Below, piece after piece: positions 22,936 through 31,983 of a stretch of DNA of 64,000 nucleotides; the stretch's first letter is position 1, and each line of letters opens with the position of its first letter. The stretch covers positions 1 through 64,000 of the forward strand of contig CAKOSO010000001.1 in NCBI GenBank assembly GCA_934102355.1, given 5' to 3'. This DNA is from an uncultured Bacilli bacterium. GTDB taxonomy: Bacteria; Bacillota_I; Bacilli_A; RF39; UBA660. Made by a program: the position numbers and the translations under genes. Under the pieces are notes generated by a model that did no database searches, was not told where the DNA came from, and worked only from the letters and a program-made list of their open reading frames with translations.

Positions 22936-24730
22936 AATTATAGGTATAGATTTAGGTACAACAAATAGTTGTGTTGCTGTTTTGGAAGCAGGTGAAGCCA
23001 AAGTAATTCCAAATCCAGAAGGAAATAGAACTACTCCTTCAATCGTTGCTTTTAAAAATGGCGAAATGTTAGTTGGAGATGTTGCAAAGCGTCAAGCTGA
23101 AACAAATCCAAATACTAAAAGAAGTATTAAAAGATTAATGGGTACAAAAGAAAAGACTAAACTTGAAGGCAAAGAATATACACCAGAAGAGATTAGTGCT
23201 ATGATTTTGGGAGACTTAAAGAAAACTGCAGAAGCTTACCTTGGAGAAAAAGTTACTAAAGCTGTAATTACAGTTCCAGCATACTTTAATGATGCACAAC
23301 GTCAAGCTACTAAAAATGCTGGTAAGATAGCAGGCCTAGAAGTTGAAAGAATTATTAATGAACCAACTGCTGCTGCATTAGCTTATGGTCTTGATAAACA
23401 AGATAAAATGCAAACTATCTTAGTTTACGACTTAGGTGGTGGAACATTTGACGTTTCTATCCTTGAATTAGGTGAAGGTGTATTTGAAGTTAAATCTACT
23501 AGTGGTAATAACCATTTAGGTGGAGATGACTTCGATGAAGTATTAGTAAATTATGTTGCTTCTGAATTCAAAAAACAAAATGGAGTTGACTTATTAAAAG
23601 ATAAACTTGCTGTTCAAAGATTAAAAGAAGCATGCGAAAAAGCTAAGAAAGATTTAAGTGGTGTAACTACTGCGCAAATTTCTTGTCCATTTATAACTCA
23701 AGGTGCTGATGGACCACTTCACTTAGATATGACAATTACACGTGCTAAGTTTGAAGACTTAATTAGAGATTTAGTTGATTCTACTCTTGAACCAGTTAAA
23801 AAAGCTCTTAAAGATGCTAAAATGACAAAAGATGATATTGATCAAGTAATTTTAGTTGGTGGCTCAACTCGTATCCCAATGGTACAAGAACTTGTTAAGA
23901 AAGAGTTAGGCAAAGAACCAAATAAATCTGTTAACCCAGACGAAGTTGTTGCAATGGGTGCTGCAATTCAAGGTGGTGTGTTAACTGGTGATGTAAATGA
24001 CATCGTTTTACTAGATGTAACACCATTATCACTTGGTATTGAAACTCTTGGTAATGTAATGACTGTATTAATTCCAAGAAATACAACTATTCCAACTTCA
24101 AAATCACAAGTGTTCTCAACTGCCCAAGATAATCAACCAGCCGTAGACATCCATGTATTACAAGGTGAAAGACCAATGGCTGCAGATAATAAAACTCTTG
24201 GTAGATTCCAACTTACTGATATCGTTCCAGCTCCACGTGGAGTACCTCAAATTGAAGTTAAATTTGATATTGATGCAAATGGTATCGTAAATGTTACTGC
24301 TAAAGATTTAGGAACTAATAAAGAACAAAAAATAACTATTACTTCAAATACAACATTATCTGAAGATGAAATCGATAAGATGGTAAAAGATGCTGAAGCA
24401 AATAGAGAAGCAGATAATAAACGTAAAGAAAAAGCAGATGCTAAAAATGAAGCTGAACAAATGATTTTCCAAACTGAAAAAGCTATTAAAGATCTTGGAG
24501 ATAAAATAGATGAAAAAGAAAAATCAGAAGCTGAAGAAGCTATCGAAGATTTAAAGAAAGCATTAGAAAGTGATAATGTAGAAGATATTAAATCTAAATG
24601 TTCTAAATTACAAGAAAAAACATATGCTTTAGCTGCAAAAGTTTATCAACAACAAGCTCCACAACAAGAAGCTGGTAAAGATGAACCTAAAACTGATGAT
24701 GTTAAAGAAGCACAATACGAAGAAAAATAA
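22928..24730 (+). CDS. dnaK: Molecular chaperone DnaK (Hsp70)
   Basis: 600 aa, full length. [15 protein letters not shown], the [21 protein letters not shown] region, [29 protein letters not shown] and [14 protein letters not shown] define the ATPase; [12 protein letters not shown] the linker and substrate domain; the C-terminal lid ends in an Ala/Gln/Asp tail. ATG 22928 gives the standard N-terminus; ATG 22919 lies only one base after AAAGGAG and is rejected. The start overlaps the grpE stop. Confidence 0.98.
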   Translation: MSKIIGIDLGTTNSCVAVLEAGEAKVIPNPEGNRTTPSIVAFKNGEMLVGDVAKRQAETNPNTKRSIKRLMGTKEKTKLEGKEYTPEEISAMILGDLKKTAEAYLGEKVTKAVITVPAYFNDAQRQATKNAGKIAGLEVERIINEPTAAALAYGLDKQDKMQTILVYDLGGGTFDVSILELGEGVFEVKSTSGNNHLGGDDFDEVLVNYVASEFKKQNGVDLLKDKLAVQRLKEACEKAKKDLSGVTTAQISCPFITQGADGPLHLDMTITRAKFEDLIRDLVDSTLEPVKKALKDAKMTKDDIDQVILVGGSTRIPMVQELVKKELGKEPNKSVNPDEVVAMGAAIQGGVLTGDVNDIVLLDVTPLSLGIETLGNVMTVLIPRNTTIPTSKSQVFSTAQDNQPAVDIHVLQGERPMAADNKTLGRFQLTDIVPAPRGVPQIEVKFDIDANGIVNVTAKDLGTNKEQKITITSNTTLSEDEIDKMVKDAEANREADNKRKEKADAKNEAEQMIFQTEKAIKDLGDKIDEKEKSEAEEAIEDLKKALESDNVEDIKSKCSKLQEKTYALAAKVYQQQAPQQEAGKDEPKTDDVKEAQYEEK

Positions 24731-24748
24731 TAATTAAAATAAATAATA

Positions 24749-24778
24749 ATAGAAGTCCTTAATTGGACTTCTATATTT
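24749..24778 (+). terminator. Hairpin between dnaK and pepF
   Basis: Perfect 10-bp stem ATAGAAGTCC/GGACTTCTAT (24749-24758 with 24765-24774) followed by the weak tract ATTTTA; probably an attenuator lowering expression of pepF and dnaJ relative to dnaK. Confidence 0.6.
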
Positions 24779-24792
24779 TAAAGGAGAAAATA

Positions 24793-26598
24793 ATGGAAAA
24801 GATAAAAACAAGGGATGAAGTTGATAGTAAATATAAGTGGGATTTATCTACCATTTATAATTCGGATAATGAAGTAGAATCAGATATTAAAAAACTAAAA
24901 GAAAAAGTAGATGAGTTATTAAAGCATAAAGGCCATTTATTAGATAGTAGTGATACTTTATATACATCTACAAAAACATATTATGATTTATCAAGAATAA
25001 TGGAAAGACTATATGTATATGCTAATTTAAAATTGCATGAAGATATGGCTGTTTCTAAAAACCAAGTTTTAGTTGGAAAGCTAGATATGCTATTTAATGA
25101 AATATCTTCATCACTTGCTTTTTATACTCCAGAAATTTTAAACGGTGACTATAATTTAGTCAAAAAATATATTAGTGAAAATGAACAATTAAAAAGATAC
25201 AGTTTCATGTTTGAAGATTTATTTAGAAGCAAAGAACATGCTTTAAGTGAAAAAGAGGAAGTCCTATTATCAAATCTTGGAGAAGTCTTATCAGCCCCAC
25301 TAGATACATTCGAGGTTTTAGATGATGTTGATATGAGCTTTGGTAAGATAAAAGATGAAAACGGTAAATCTGTTGAATTAAATAGTAGTAATTACAATAG
25401 ATTCTTAAAGTCTACTTCAAGAAAAGTAAGGCGTGATGCTTTTAATAAATTTTATAAAGGTTATGAGAAATTTAAAAATACTTATGCTAATATCTTAAAA
25501 AGTGAAGTTAAAACGAATTCTTTCTTGGCAAAATCAAGAAACTATAATAGTGTTTTAGAAATGTCTTTATTTAATGATAATATCGATAAAAAACTATATG
25601 ATAAATTAATCAAAGAAGTTAATGATAGCTTATATGATATGCATAAATATATAGCCTTAAGAAAAAAGGTTTTAAATCTTTCAAGCTTACATATGTATGA
25701 TCTTTATGTATCAATGGTTGATGAACCAAAATTAAGTTACACATACGAAGAAGCAAAAGAAATTATACTAAAAGCATTAGAACCACTAGGAGAAACATAT
25801 ATCAATGATTTAAAACATGTTTTAGAATCTAATTGTATCGATGTTTTCAATAATAAAAATAAAATGAGCGGAGCTTATTCTTGGGGTGCATATGATACAA
25901 ATCCATTCATTCTTATGAATTTTGAAGGCACTTATTATGATGTTGAAACATTAATACATGAACTTGGACATTCTATGCATAGCTTTTATTCCCACAAGTA
26001 TCAAGAATATCAAGATTCAGAATATACAATATTTTTAGCAGAAATTGCATCTACTGTAAATGAGATGTTACTTAATAGATATATGTATAATAATTCTAAG
26101 TCTAAAAATGAAAAATTGTTTTATCTAAATAATTTACTTGATATGTTTAGAACAACATTATATCGTCAAACAATGTTTGCAGAGTTTGAAAAAATAATTT
26201 ATGAAAAAGAAGCTAATAAAGAAGTTTTAAATGAAGAATTATTATCTAGTATTTATTATGATTTAAACAGAAAATATTATGGTAAATCTTTAGTACATGA
26301 TAATTTAATAAGATTAGAATGGGCAAGAATCTCTCATTTTTATAAAGGATTCTATGTATACAAATATGCAACTGGTATATCAATTGCAGCAAGTATTGTT
26401 ACTGATATATTAGGTAATAAAAAAAATGCACTTAATAATTATTTAGAGTTTTTAAAGAGTGGAGGAAAGACATATTCTTTAGAAATCTTAAAAAATATTG
26501 GTATTGATATTGAAAATGATGATACAATTAAGAAGGCATTACAAATGTATAAAGATACATTGGAGGAGTTCATTTCTGAATTAGAAGTTAAGGAGTAG
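24793..26598 (+). CDS. pepF: Oligoendopeptidase F
   Basis: Zinc M3 peptidase of the cytoplasm that cleaves short peptides. 601 aa. The zinc motif is HELGHSMH with a downstream Glu in [34 protein letters not shown] near the C-terminus is typical of PepF. The open frame begins with TTG 24763 inside the hairpin; ATG 24793 with AAGGAG is the start. It is unusual to find pepF between dnaK and dnaJ; six bases separate it from dnaJ, so it belongs to the heat-shock transcript. Confidence 0.93.
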   Translation: MEKIKTRDEVDSKYKWDLSTIYNSDNEVESDIKKLKEKVDELLKHKGHLLDSSDTLYTSTKTYYDLSRIMERLYVYANLKLHEDMAVSKNQVLVGKLDMLFNEISSSLAFYTPEILNGDYNLVKKYISENEQLKRYSFMFEDLFRSKEHALSEKEEVLLSNLGEVLSAPLDTFEVLDDVDMSFGKIKDENGKSVELNSSNYNRFLKSTSRKVRRDAFNKFYKGYEKFKNTYANILKSEVKTNSFLAKSRNYNSVLEMSLFNDNIDKKLYDKLIKEVNDSLYDMHKYIALRKKVLNLSSLHMYDLYVSMVDEPKLSYTYEEAKEIILKALEPLGETYINDLKHVLESNCIDVFNNKNKMSGAYSWGAYDTNPFILMNFEGTYYDVETLIHELGHSMHSFYSHKYQEYQDSEYTIFLAEIASTVNEMLLNRYMYNNSKSKNEKLFYLNNLLDMFRTTLYRQTMFAEFEKIIYEKEANKEVLNEELLSSIYYDLNRKYYGKSLVHDNLIRLEWARISHFYKGFYVYKYATGISIAASIVTDILGNKKNALNNYLEFLKSGGKTYSLEILKNIGIDIENDDTIKKALQMYKDTLEEFISELEVKE

Positions 26599-26603
26599 TT
26601 ATT

Positions 26604-27740
26604 ATGGCTAGTAAAAGAGATTATTATGAGGTTTTAGGCGTTCCAAAAGATGCAAGTGAAAGCGACATTAAGCTAGCTTTTAGACGTCTTGCTAAAAAAT
26701 ACCATCCGGATGTATGCAAAGAAGAAGGAGCAGCAGAAAAGTTTAAAGAAGCACAAGAAGCATATGCGGTTTTATCAGATGAAACAAGAAGAAAACAATA
26801 TGACCAATTTGGACATGCAGCTTTTGATCAAAATGGCAACTCAGGTGCACAAGGTTTTGGTGGCGGATACGATTTCTCCGGCTTTGATTTTTCTTCAATC
26901 TTTGATGATTTATTTGGTGGACTTGGTTCTAGCTTTGGTGGATCTTTTGGAAGAAGAGATTCAAGAAGAAATACTAAAACCAAGGGAAATGATTCTTTAG
27001 TAGTTATGAAAATTTCTTTTTTAGAAGCTGTACTTGGTTGCAAGAAAGAAATAGAAATTACTACTACAGATAAATGTAAAGAATGTAATGGTAATGGTGG
27101 TTTTGGTGAGAAAGTGTGTGATTTGTGTCATGGAAGTGGTACAATCACTAGCGAGCAACATACCTTGTTTGGAGCTTTCTTAACAAAAACTACTTGTACC
27201 AAATGCGATGGTTTAGGAAAAACCTATGACAGAGTTTGTTCTACATGTCGCGGCAAAGGTAGAGTAAAAGTTGTAAAAAATGTTACGGTTACTGTTCCGG
27301 AAGGAGTTGACACCGGAAATAGATTAAGACTATCTGGCTATGGTGAAGCAAGTAGTAATGGTGGAGAAAACGGAGATTTATATATAGAATTTAACGTTTT
27401 AGATCACGACTTTTATAGTAGAGAAGGAAATGATTTATACATAGAACTTCCAATTACTATTTCAGAGGCCGTACTTGGTTGCAAAAAAGAAATTAAACTT
27501 CCAAAATCTAGTTTAATTCTTACAATTCCAGCTGGATCTCAAACAGGAGATAAACAAAGAGTTAAAGGAAAAGGTATAAAAGATGTAAATTATGATAGAT
27601 ATGGAGATTTATATATTTATATAAAAGTTATTACTCCAAAGAAACTATCAAGAGAACAAAAAGATTTATTTGAAAGATTAAGTAATACAGATTTATCTGA
27701 TCGTGAGATAGATAAATATAATAAATTTTTAAGACAATAA
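26604..27740 (+). CDS. dnaJ: Chaperone DnaJ (Hsp40)
   Basis: 378 aa, class A. J domain with HPD (KKYHPDVC, about 31-33), a Gly/Phe-rich linker (about 75-115), four zinc repeats [32 protein letters not shown], and the C-terminal beta domains; the segment [11 protein letters not shown] occurs twice, once in each domain. AAGGAG precedes ATG. Last gene of the heat-shock operon. Confidence 0.97.
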   Translation: MASKRDYYEVLGVPKDASESDIKLAFRRLAKKYHPDVCKEEGAAEKFKEAQEAYAVLSDETRRKQYDQFGHAAFDQNGNSGAQGFGGGYDFSGFDFSSIFDDLFGGLGSSFGGSFGRRDSRRNTKTKGNDSLVVMKISFLEAVLGCKKEIEITTTDKCKECNGNGGFGEKVCDLCHGSGTITSEQHTLFGAFLTKTTCTKCDGLGKTYDRVCSTCRGKGRVKVVKNVTVTVPEGVDTGNRLRLSGYGEASSNGGENGDLYIEFNVLDHDFYSREGNDLYIELPITISEAVLGCKKEIKLPKSSLILTIPAGSQTGDKQRVKGKGIKDVNYDRYGDLYIYIKVITPKKLSREQKDLFERLSNTDLSDREIDKYNKFLRQ

Positions 27741-27771
27741 AAGAGCCTACAAAAGTAGACTCTTTTATTTT
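27739..27771. terminator. Terminator of the heat-shock operon
   Basis: Stem AAAAGAGCCTAC/GTAGACTCTTTT with one mismatch, AAAA loop, T-run; shared with convergent sspI. Confidence 0.8.
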
Positions 27772-27971
27772 TAAATATTATCTATAAATACTTTTACTAA
27801 ATTATTTTTTTCACTATCATTAATATTTTTCCATATTATTTCAAAAATAACTCCTAAACCAGGAAGAATTAATTCTTCTTTATCAATACTATCATTAATT
27901 ATTTTTTTTAGACTATCAACATTTTCTTCCTTAAGTTTTTCTTTTATATCACTTCTAATATTCAAATTCAT
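27771..27971 (-). CDS. sspI: Small acid-soluble spore protein SspI
   Basis: 66 aa. MNLNIRSDI at the start, a helical middle, and LPGLGVIFEIIWKNINDSEKNNLV near the end (LPGLGV-x-FE-x-x-W is the SspI hallmark, with SEKN following) match Bacillus SspI in length and order. SspI is a minor spore core protein made in the forespore. The open frame starts at 28016, but ATG 27971 has GGTGAT five bases upstream and gives the family N-terminus. A forespore-type promoter lies just upstream. Confidence 0.85.
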   Translation of the reverse strand: MNLNIRSDIKEKLKEENVDSLKKIINDSIDKEELILPGLGVIFEIIWKNINDSEKNNLVKVFIDNI

Positions 27972-27985
27972 ATAATCACCATTTA

Positions 27986-28014
27986 TAGTATTTTGTATTT
28001 TTTTAATAATATAC
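27986..28014 (-). promoter_or_regulatory. SigG-like promoter of sspI
   Basis: Minus strand: GTATA (28014-28010), 17-bp spacer, AATACTA (27992-27986). Matches the forespore consensus at all positions except the first base of the -10. Confidence 0.65.
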
Positions 28015-28021
28015 ATTTTTA

Positions 28022-28050
28022 TTGATAAAAACTACTAATTGATATATAAT
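28022..28050 (+). promoter_or_regulatory. SigA-type promoter of lemA
   Basis: TTGATA at 28022-28027, 17-bp spacer, TATAAT at 28045-28050; AGGAGG and ATG 28070 follow. Confidence 0.8.
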
Positions 28051-28069
28051 TTGTAATAGGAGGATATTT

Positions 28070-28618
28070 ATGATTTGGATTATTATTGGTGTAGTTGTTT
28101 TACTTTTAATTATCTTTTTTGTTGGCAACTATAACTCATTAGTAAAATTAAAAAATAGAAAAGATGATCAATGGGCACAAATTGAAGTGCAATTAAAGAA
28201 AAGAGCAGATTTAATTCCTAACTTAGTTGAAGTTGTTAAAGGTTATGCAAAACATGAAAAATCAACATTTGAAGATGTTGTAAAAGCTAGAAACACTTAT
28301 GCTTCTGCTTCATCATTTGAAGATGAGGTTAAAGCTAGTGGAGAAGTTACTAAAGCATTGAACAAGCTTTTCGCTTTAGCTGAGGCTTACCCAGAATTAA
28401 AAGCTAATGAAAATTTCTTATCATTACAAAATGATTTAAAAGATGTTGAAGAAAAAATCTCTGTATCTAGACAATTCTACAATGATACAGTATTAACATA
28501 TAACAATAAAGTTATGATGTTTCCTTCTAATATAGTTGCTTCATTATTTAAATTTGAAAAAGGTAAATTTTTTGAAGCATCTGAAGAAGATAAAAAAGTA
28601 CCTAAAGTTAGTTTCTAA
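28070..28618 (+). CDS. LemA family membrane protein
   Basis: 182 aa. N-terminal helix (residues 2-19), then the LemA pattern: NYNSLVKLKNRKDDQWAQIEVQLKKRADLIPNLVEVVKGYAKHE (read as YNSLV to DQW, RADLIPNLVE, YAKHE), the AYPELKANENFLSLQNDL segment and a final FPSNIVASLFKFEKGKFFE. LemA proteins have a helical extracellular-leaning domain of unknown function. It is typically paired with a DUF2207 membrane protein, as here, separated by a hairpin. Confidence 0.92.
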   Translation: MIWIIIGVVVLLLIIFFVGNYNSLVKLKNRKDDQWAQIEVQLKKRADLIPNLVEVVKGYAKHEKSTFEDVVKARNTYASASSFEDEVKASGEVTKALNKLFALAEAYPELKANENFLSLQNDLKDVEEKISVSRQFYNDTVLTYNNKVMMFPSNIVASLFKFEKGKFFEASEEDKKVPKVSF

Positions 28619-28642
28619 GGCTTACAATGTAAGTCTTTTTTT
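28619..28642 (+). terminator. Hairpin terminator between lemA and the DUF2207 gene
   Basis: Seven-bp stem GGCTTAC/GTAAGTC (one wobble) starting at the base after the stop codon, then seven T and the next gene's GGAGG; read-through likely. Confidence 0.65.
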
Positions 28643-28653
28643 GGAGGATTAAT

Positions 28654-30483
28654 ATGAAAAAAAATATTATATTGTTTTATTTTCTAATTCTTTTATTTCC
28701 ATTATCAGTTAGTGCACAAGCAGTATCTAATGTTAACTATAAAATAAATTCATATAAGATAGATGCTTACATTTCTAATAATGGTGATATGAATGTTTGT
28801 GAATACATAAAACAAACTGGTAGTTTTAATGGATATGTAAGAGATATTTTTTACAAAAGTGGTGAAGAAGAGTACACACCATCAGACTTAGTTAATTTAA
28901 ATATATATGATTTAAATATTAATGACATGAGTAAGGGCGATGAATTTGTACTTGATAATGCTGCAGTTAAGGGAGATAGATTAAAGTATACTGCAAACTA
29001 TTCTTCTGATGGAGTATCACTTACTATGTATAATGCTAGTTCAAATGGATCTAGAGGTTACGCTATTTGTTATACCTTAAAAGACGCAGTTTTAGTTCAT
29101 AATGACACTGCTGAGGTTTACTACACTTTTATTCCAGATGGATTTTCAGATTTATTAAATGATGTTTCTGTTAATGTTTATTTACCTGGAATTGATGATG
29201 ATTTTAGAGTATTTGGTCATGGGGCATTATATGGTAATATCACTCGTAACAAAGGTGATAATTATTCATATGCAACTGCAACCATTCCATTTATAAACCC
29301 AAACAATGTACTAAATATAAGAATTTTATTTAATAAAGATTTAGTAAGTCAAGCCACTAAAAAAGATAACACTGATGCACTTGATTCAATTTTTGAATTT
29401 GAACAAAGACTGGCTGATGAAGCTAATGCTAAAAGAGAAAGAGCAAAAGCAATTGAAACTGCTAGAATGATTGCTTTCTTCATATATGTTGGAATTGTTC
29501 TTGGTATGGATATCTATTGTTATTTTAAATATGACAAGGAATACAAAGTATCATTTAATCATGAATATTACCGTGACTTCCCAAATGAATATGGACCAGA
29601 AATTCTTGAATATTTAATTAAACACAGCTCTACAAACCTTGGATATTCTGCAAGTATTTTAAATATTATCCATAAAAAAGGGCTTAAAGTAACTAAAACT
29701 AAAGATGAAAAAGACTTTTATTTGGAAAAAGGTGATACTAGTAATCTAGATGCTAATGAAACAAGTATAGTCGATTTTTTAATTAATACTATTGGAAAAG
29801 ATAATAAAGTAAGTCTTGAGCAGATAAAAAAATATGGCAAAAAAGAAAGCACTGCAAGAATTTTCTTGAATAAATTTAATAGTTGGAAAACCAGCGTAGT
29901 AACAGAAGCAAAAACATATAATTTCTTTGAAAAATCATATAGCTTTATTTTTGCTATTATAATTGCATTTCTAATGATATTTATAATTACAATAGTCCCA
30001 TTTGGAGTTTGTACTTTTATTACTTTAGTTTTAGGAGTTGCATCAGTAACTTATTTATTTACTATCAAAAAAAGAAGTAAAGAAGGCGTTTTAGAATATA
30101 AAAAATGGATGGCCTTCAAAAAGTTTTTACTTCATTTTGGTAGATTCAATGAAAAAGAACTACAAGATATTACTCTTTGGGAAAGATATCTTGTTTATGC
30201 TACAGTTCTTGGTGTTGCAAAACAACTTGAAAAAACATTGAAAATAAAGATCAAAGAAATGAATGATGCAGGAGTCACGTATTCAGATATTTATTTTATG
30301 AATTATTATATTAATTCATCTATTGCATCAACAATTTCATCTAGCGTATCTAAAGCAATAGCCGTTTCAAATTCAACTATAGCATCATCTAATTCATCTT
30401 CTGGGTCTGGATATGGAGGGGGATTCTCTGGTGGAGGAGGCTTCTCCGGTGGCGGAGGAGGTGGAGGAGGACATGGTTTCTAA
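28654..30483 (+). CDS. DUF2207 domain membrane protein
   Basis: 609 aa. Signal peptide (1-22), an external beta-rich DUF2207 domain (SYKIDAYISNNGDMNVCE, then YVRDIFYKS), a membrane helix near 270-290 (IAFFIYVGIVLGMDIYCYF), a cytoplasmic segment with a winged-helix-like LGYSASILNIIHKKGLKVTK, two further membrane helices near 430-470, and a Ser/Gly-rich C-terminus ending in GGGGGGGGHGF. This is the standard plan of the family; function is unknown. The pairing with LemA is widespread. Confidence 0.88.
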   Translation: MKKNIILFYFLILLFPLSVSAQAVSNVNYKINSYKIDAYISNNGDMNVCEYIKQTGSFNGYVRDIFYKSGEEEYTPSDLVNLNIYDLNINDMSKGDEFVLDNAAVKGDRLKYTANYSSDGVSLTMYNASSNGSRGYAICYTLKDAVLVHNDTAEVYYTFIPDGFSDLLNDVSVNVYLPGIDDDFRVFGHGALYGNITRNKGDNYSYATATIPFINPNNVLNIRILFNKDLVSQATKKDNTDALDSIFEFEQRLADEANAKRERAKAIETARMIAFFIYVGIVLGMDIYCYFKYDKEYKVSFNHEYYRDFPNEYGPEILEYLIKHSSTNLGYSASILNIIHKKGLKVTKTKDEKDFYLEKGDTSNLDANETSIVDFLINTIGKDNKVSLEQIKKYGKKESTARIFLNKFNSWKTSVVTEAKTYNFFEKSYSFIFAIIIAFLMIFIITIVPFGVCTFITLVLGVASVTYLFTIKKRSKEGVLEYKKWMAFKKFLLHFGRFNEKELQDITLWERYLVYATVLGVAKQLEKTLKIKIKEMNDAGVTYSDIYFMNYYINSSIASTISSSVSKAIAVSNSTIASSNSSSGSGYGGGFSGGGGFSGGGGGGGGHGF

Positions 30484-30502
30484 AACTATGTCTTTTTCTT
30501 TA
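30472..30502 (+). terminator. Terminator overlapping the DUF2207 stop codon
   Basis: Eight-bp stem CATGGTTT/AAACTATG (one G-T pair) with CTA loop, then TCTTTTTCTTT. Confidence 0.65.
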
Positions 30503-30543
30503 CACAAATGTTTGTTTGTGTTAAAATTTAATTGGTGATGCAC

Positions 30544-31749
30544 ATGAACAGAATTATTTTTCATATTGATTGTAATAATGCTTTTCTTTCGTGGAGCGCA
30601 ATAAAACTTTTAGAAGATGGATATAAAGTAGATATAAGAAATATCTATGCCGTAATAGGAGGAGATGAAGATAGAAGAACAGGAATTGTTCTTGCTAAAT
30701 CTAATCTTTGTAAAAAATTAGGTATTAAAACTGCTGACACATTATATAGTGCTAGAAAAAAATGTAAAAATTTAAAAGTATTTCCACCAAATTATAAATT
30801 TTATGCTAAAAAATCAAACGAATTATTTAATCTTCTAAATAATTATTCTCCTGATATAGAAGTTGCATCAATAGACGAGTGCTATCTTGATTATACAAAG
30901 GTTAAAAACTTATATGGTGACGAAGTGAAATTTGCTTACAAGCTAAAAAATGAAATAAAAGAGAAACTTGGATTTACTGTTAATATAGGTATTGCAAACA
31001 ATAAACTTTGTGCTAAAATGGCTTCGGATTTTAGAAAACCAGATAAAGTTCATACCCTATACGAAAGCGAAATAGAGTCAAAAATGTATCCACTTCCTAT
31101 ATCAGATCTATTTGGAATAGGTAGAAATACTGTTCCAAAACTTAATGTTTTAGGAATTAAAACTATTGGTGATTTAGCTAATTTTGATATTAATATTTTA
31201 AAAAAGTATTTTAAAAATCAAGCATCAACCATGATAGATAGTGCCAAAGGAATAAATTATGATGAAGTTGTAAGTGACAGGTGGATCCCTAAAGGAATTG
31301 GAAATGAAGTAACTTTGCTGTATGACACTAATAACTTTGAATACATAGAAAACAATTTACTTATGATTGCAGAAAATATTGGATCACGTCTTAGAAAAGA
31401 AAAAAAGTATGCATATGTAATCTGTGTCACTGTAAAAGATATGAATTTCGTAAGAAAATCACATCAAAAGAAAATTAAAGTTCCTACCGATAGCAACGAG
31501 AAAATATTTAATGTTGCAAAAGAAATATATTTAAGGTATTTTAAAGAAGAAAAAATAAGACTTATTGGTATAAGACTTGATGATTTAGTAACAGAAAAAT
31601 ATGATCAGTTATCTTTATTTGATAGTAAAGTTGATGATGTAAGTTCAAGTAAACTCGATTATGTTTTAGATGATTTAAGAAAAAAATATGGAAAAAACAT
31701 AATAAATAAAGCAAGTATTATCAATACTAATAAAGAATTTCATAAATAA
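30544..31749 (+). CDS. dinB: Y-family DNA polymerase (DinB/Pol IV type)
   Basis: 401 aa. Translesion polymerase: IIFHIDCNNAFLSW holds the first catalytic Asp, VASIDECYLDYT the second Asp-Glu pair; then IANNKLCAKMASDFRKPDKVH and a helix-hairpin-helix LFGIGRNTVPKLNVLGIKTIGDLA. The little-finger domain follows and the end is short. The open frame starts with TTG 30532; ATG 30544 with GGTGAT four bases upstream is the start. Whether it also serves the UmuC role cannot be told. Monocistronic. Confidence 0.92.
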   Translation: MNRIIFHIDCNNAFLSWSAIKLLEDGYKVDIRNIYAVIGGDEDRRTGIVLAKSNLCKKLGIKTADTLYSARKKCKNLKVFPPNYKFYAKKSNELFNLLNNYSPDIEVASIDECYLDYTKVKNLYGDEVKFAYKLKNEIKEKLGFTVNIGIANNKLCAKMASDFRKPDKVHTLYESEIESKMYPLPISDLFGIGRNTVPKLNVLGIKTIGDLANFDINILKKYFKNQASTMIDSAKGINYDEVVSDRWIPKGIGNEVTLLYDTNNFEYIENNLLMIAENIGSRLRKEKKYAYVICVTVKDMNFVRKSHQKKIKVPTDSNEKIFNVAKEIYLRYFKEEKIRLIGIRLDDLVTEKYDQLSLFDSKVDDVSSSKLDYVLDDLRKKYGKNIINKASIINTNKEFHK

Positions 31750-31754
31750 AAACA

Positions 31755-31777
31755 AAAAAGGACCAAAAGTCCTTTTT
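31755..31777 (+). terminator. Terminator of dinB
   Basis: Nine-bp stem AAAAAGGAC/GTCCTTTTT with CAAAA loop. Confidence 0.85.
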
Positions 31778-31787
31778 AAATTCATAA

Positions 31788-31863
31788 TGGTGATTCCTTA
31801 GGGATTCGAACCCTAGACCCACAGATTAAGAGTCTGTTGCTCTACCAGCTGAGCTAAGGAACC
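31788..31863 (-). tRNA. tRNA-Lys (anticodon CTT)
   Basis: Minus-strand cloverleaf from 31863: acceptor GGTTCCT/AGGAATC, D-arm, anticodon stem ACAGA/TCTGT with loop CTCTTAA (anticodon CTT, reading AAG), T-loop TTCGAAT, and encoded CCA at 31790-31788. The rarer CTT isoacceptor; a TTT Lys tRNA must lie elsewhere. Confidence 0.95.
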
Positions 31864-31879
31864 AAATAATTACTAATCA

Positions 31880-31907
31880 ATTATAACATATAATTTTTAT
31901 TTTGCAA
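31880..31907 (-). promoter_or_regulatory. Promoter of tRNA-Lys
   Basis: Minus strand: TTGCAA (31907-31902), 16-bp spacer, TATAAT (31885-31880), 17 bases before the tRNA 5' end. Confidence 0.55.
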
Positions 31908-31936
31908 TAATTATTATTGACTTATTGCAAAAAAAG

Positions 31937-31964
31937 TTGATTTAAGTTATCATAATCTTATAAA
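31937..31964 (+). promoter_or_regulatory. Promoter of the CHAP-like gene
   Basis: TTGATT at 31937-31942, 16-bp spacer, TATAAA at 31959-31964; GAGGTGAT and ATG 31984 follow. Confidence 0.5.
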
Positions 31965-31983
31965 TAGTGTGAGGTGATTAGTC

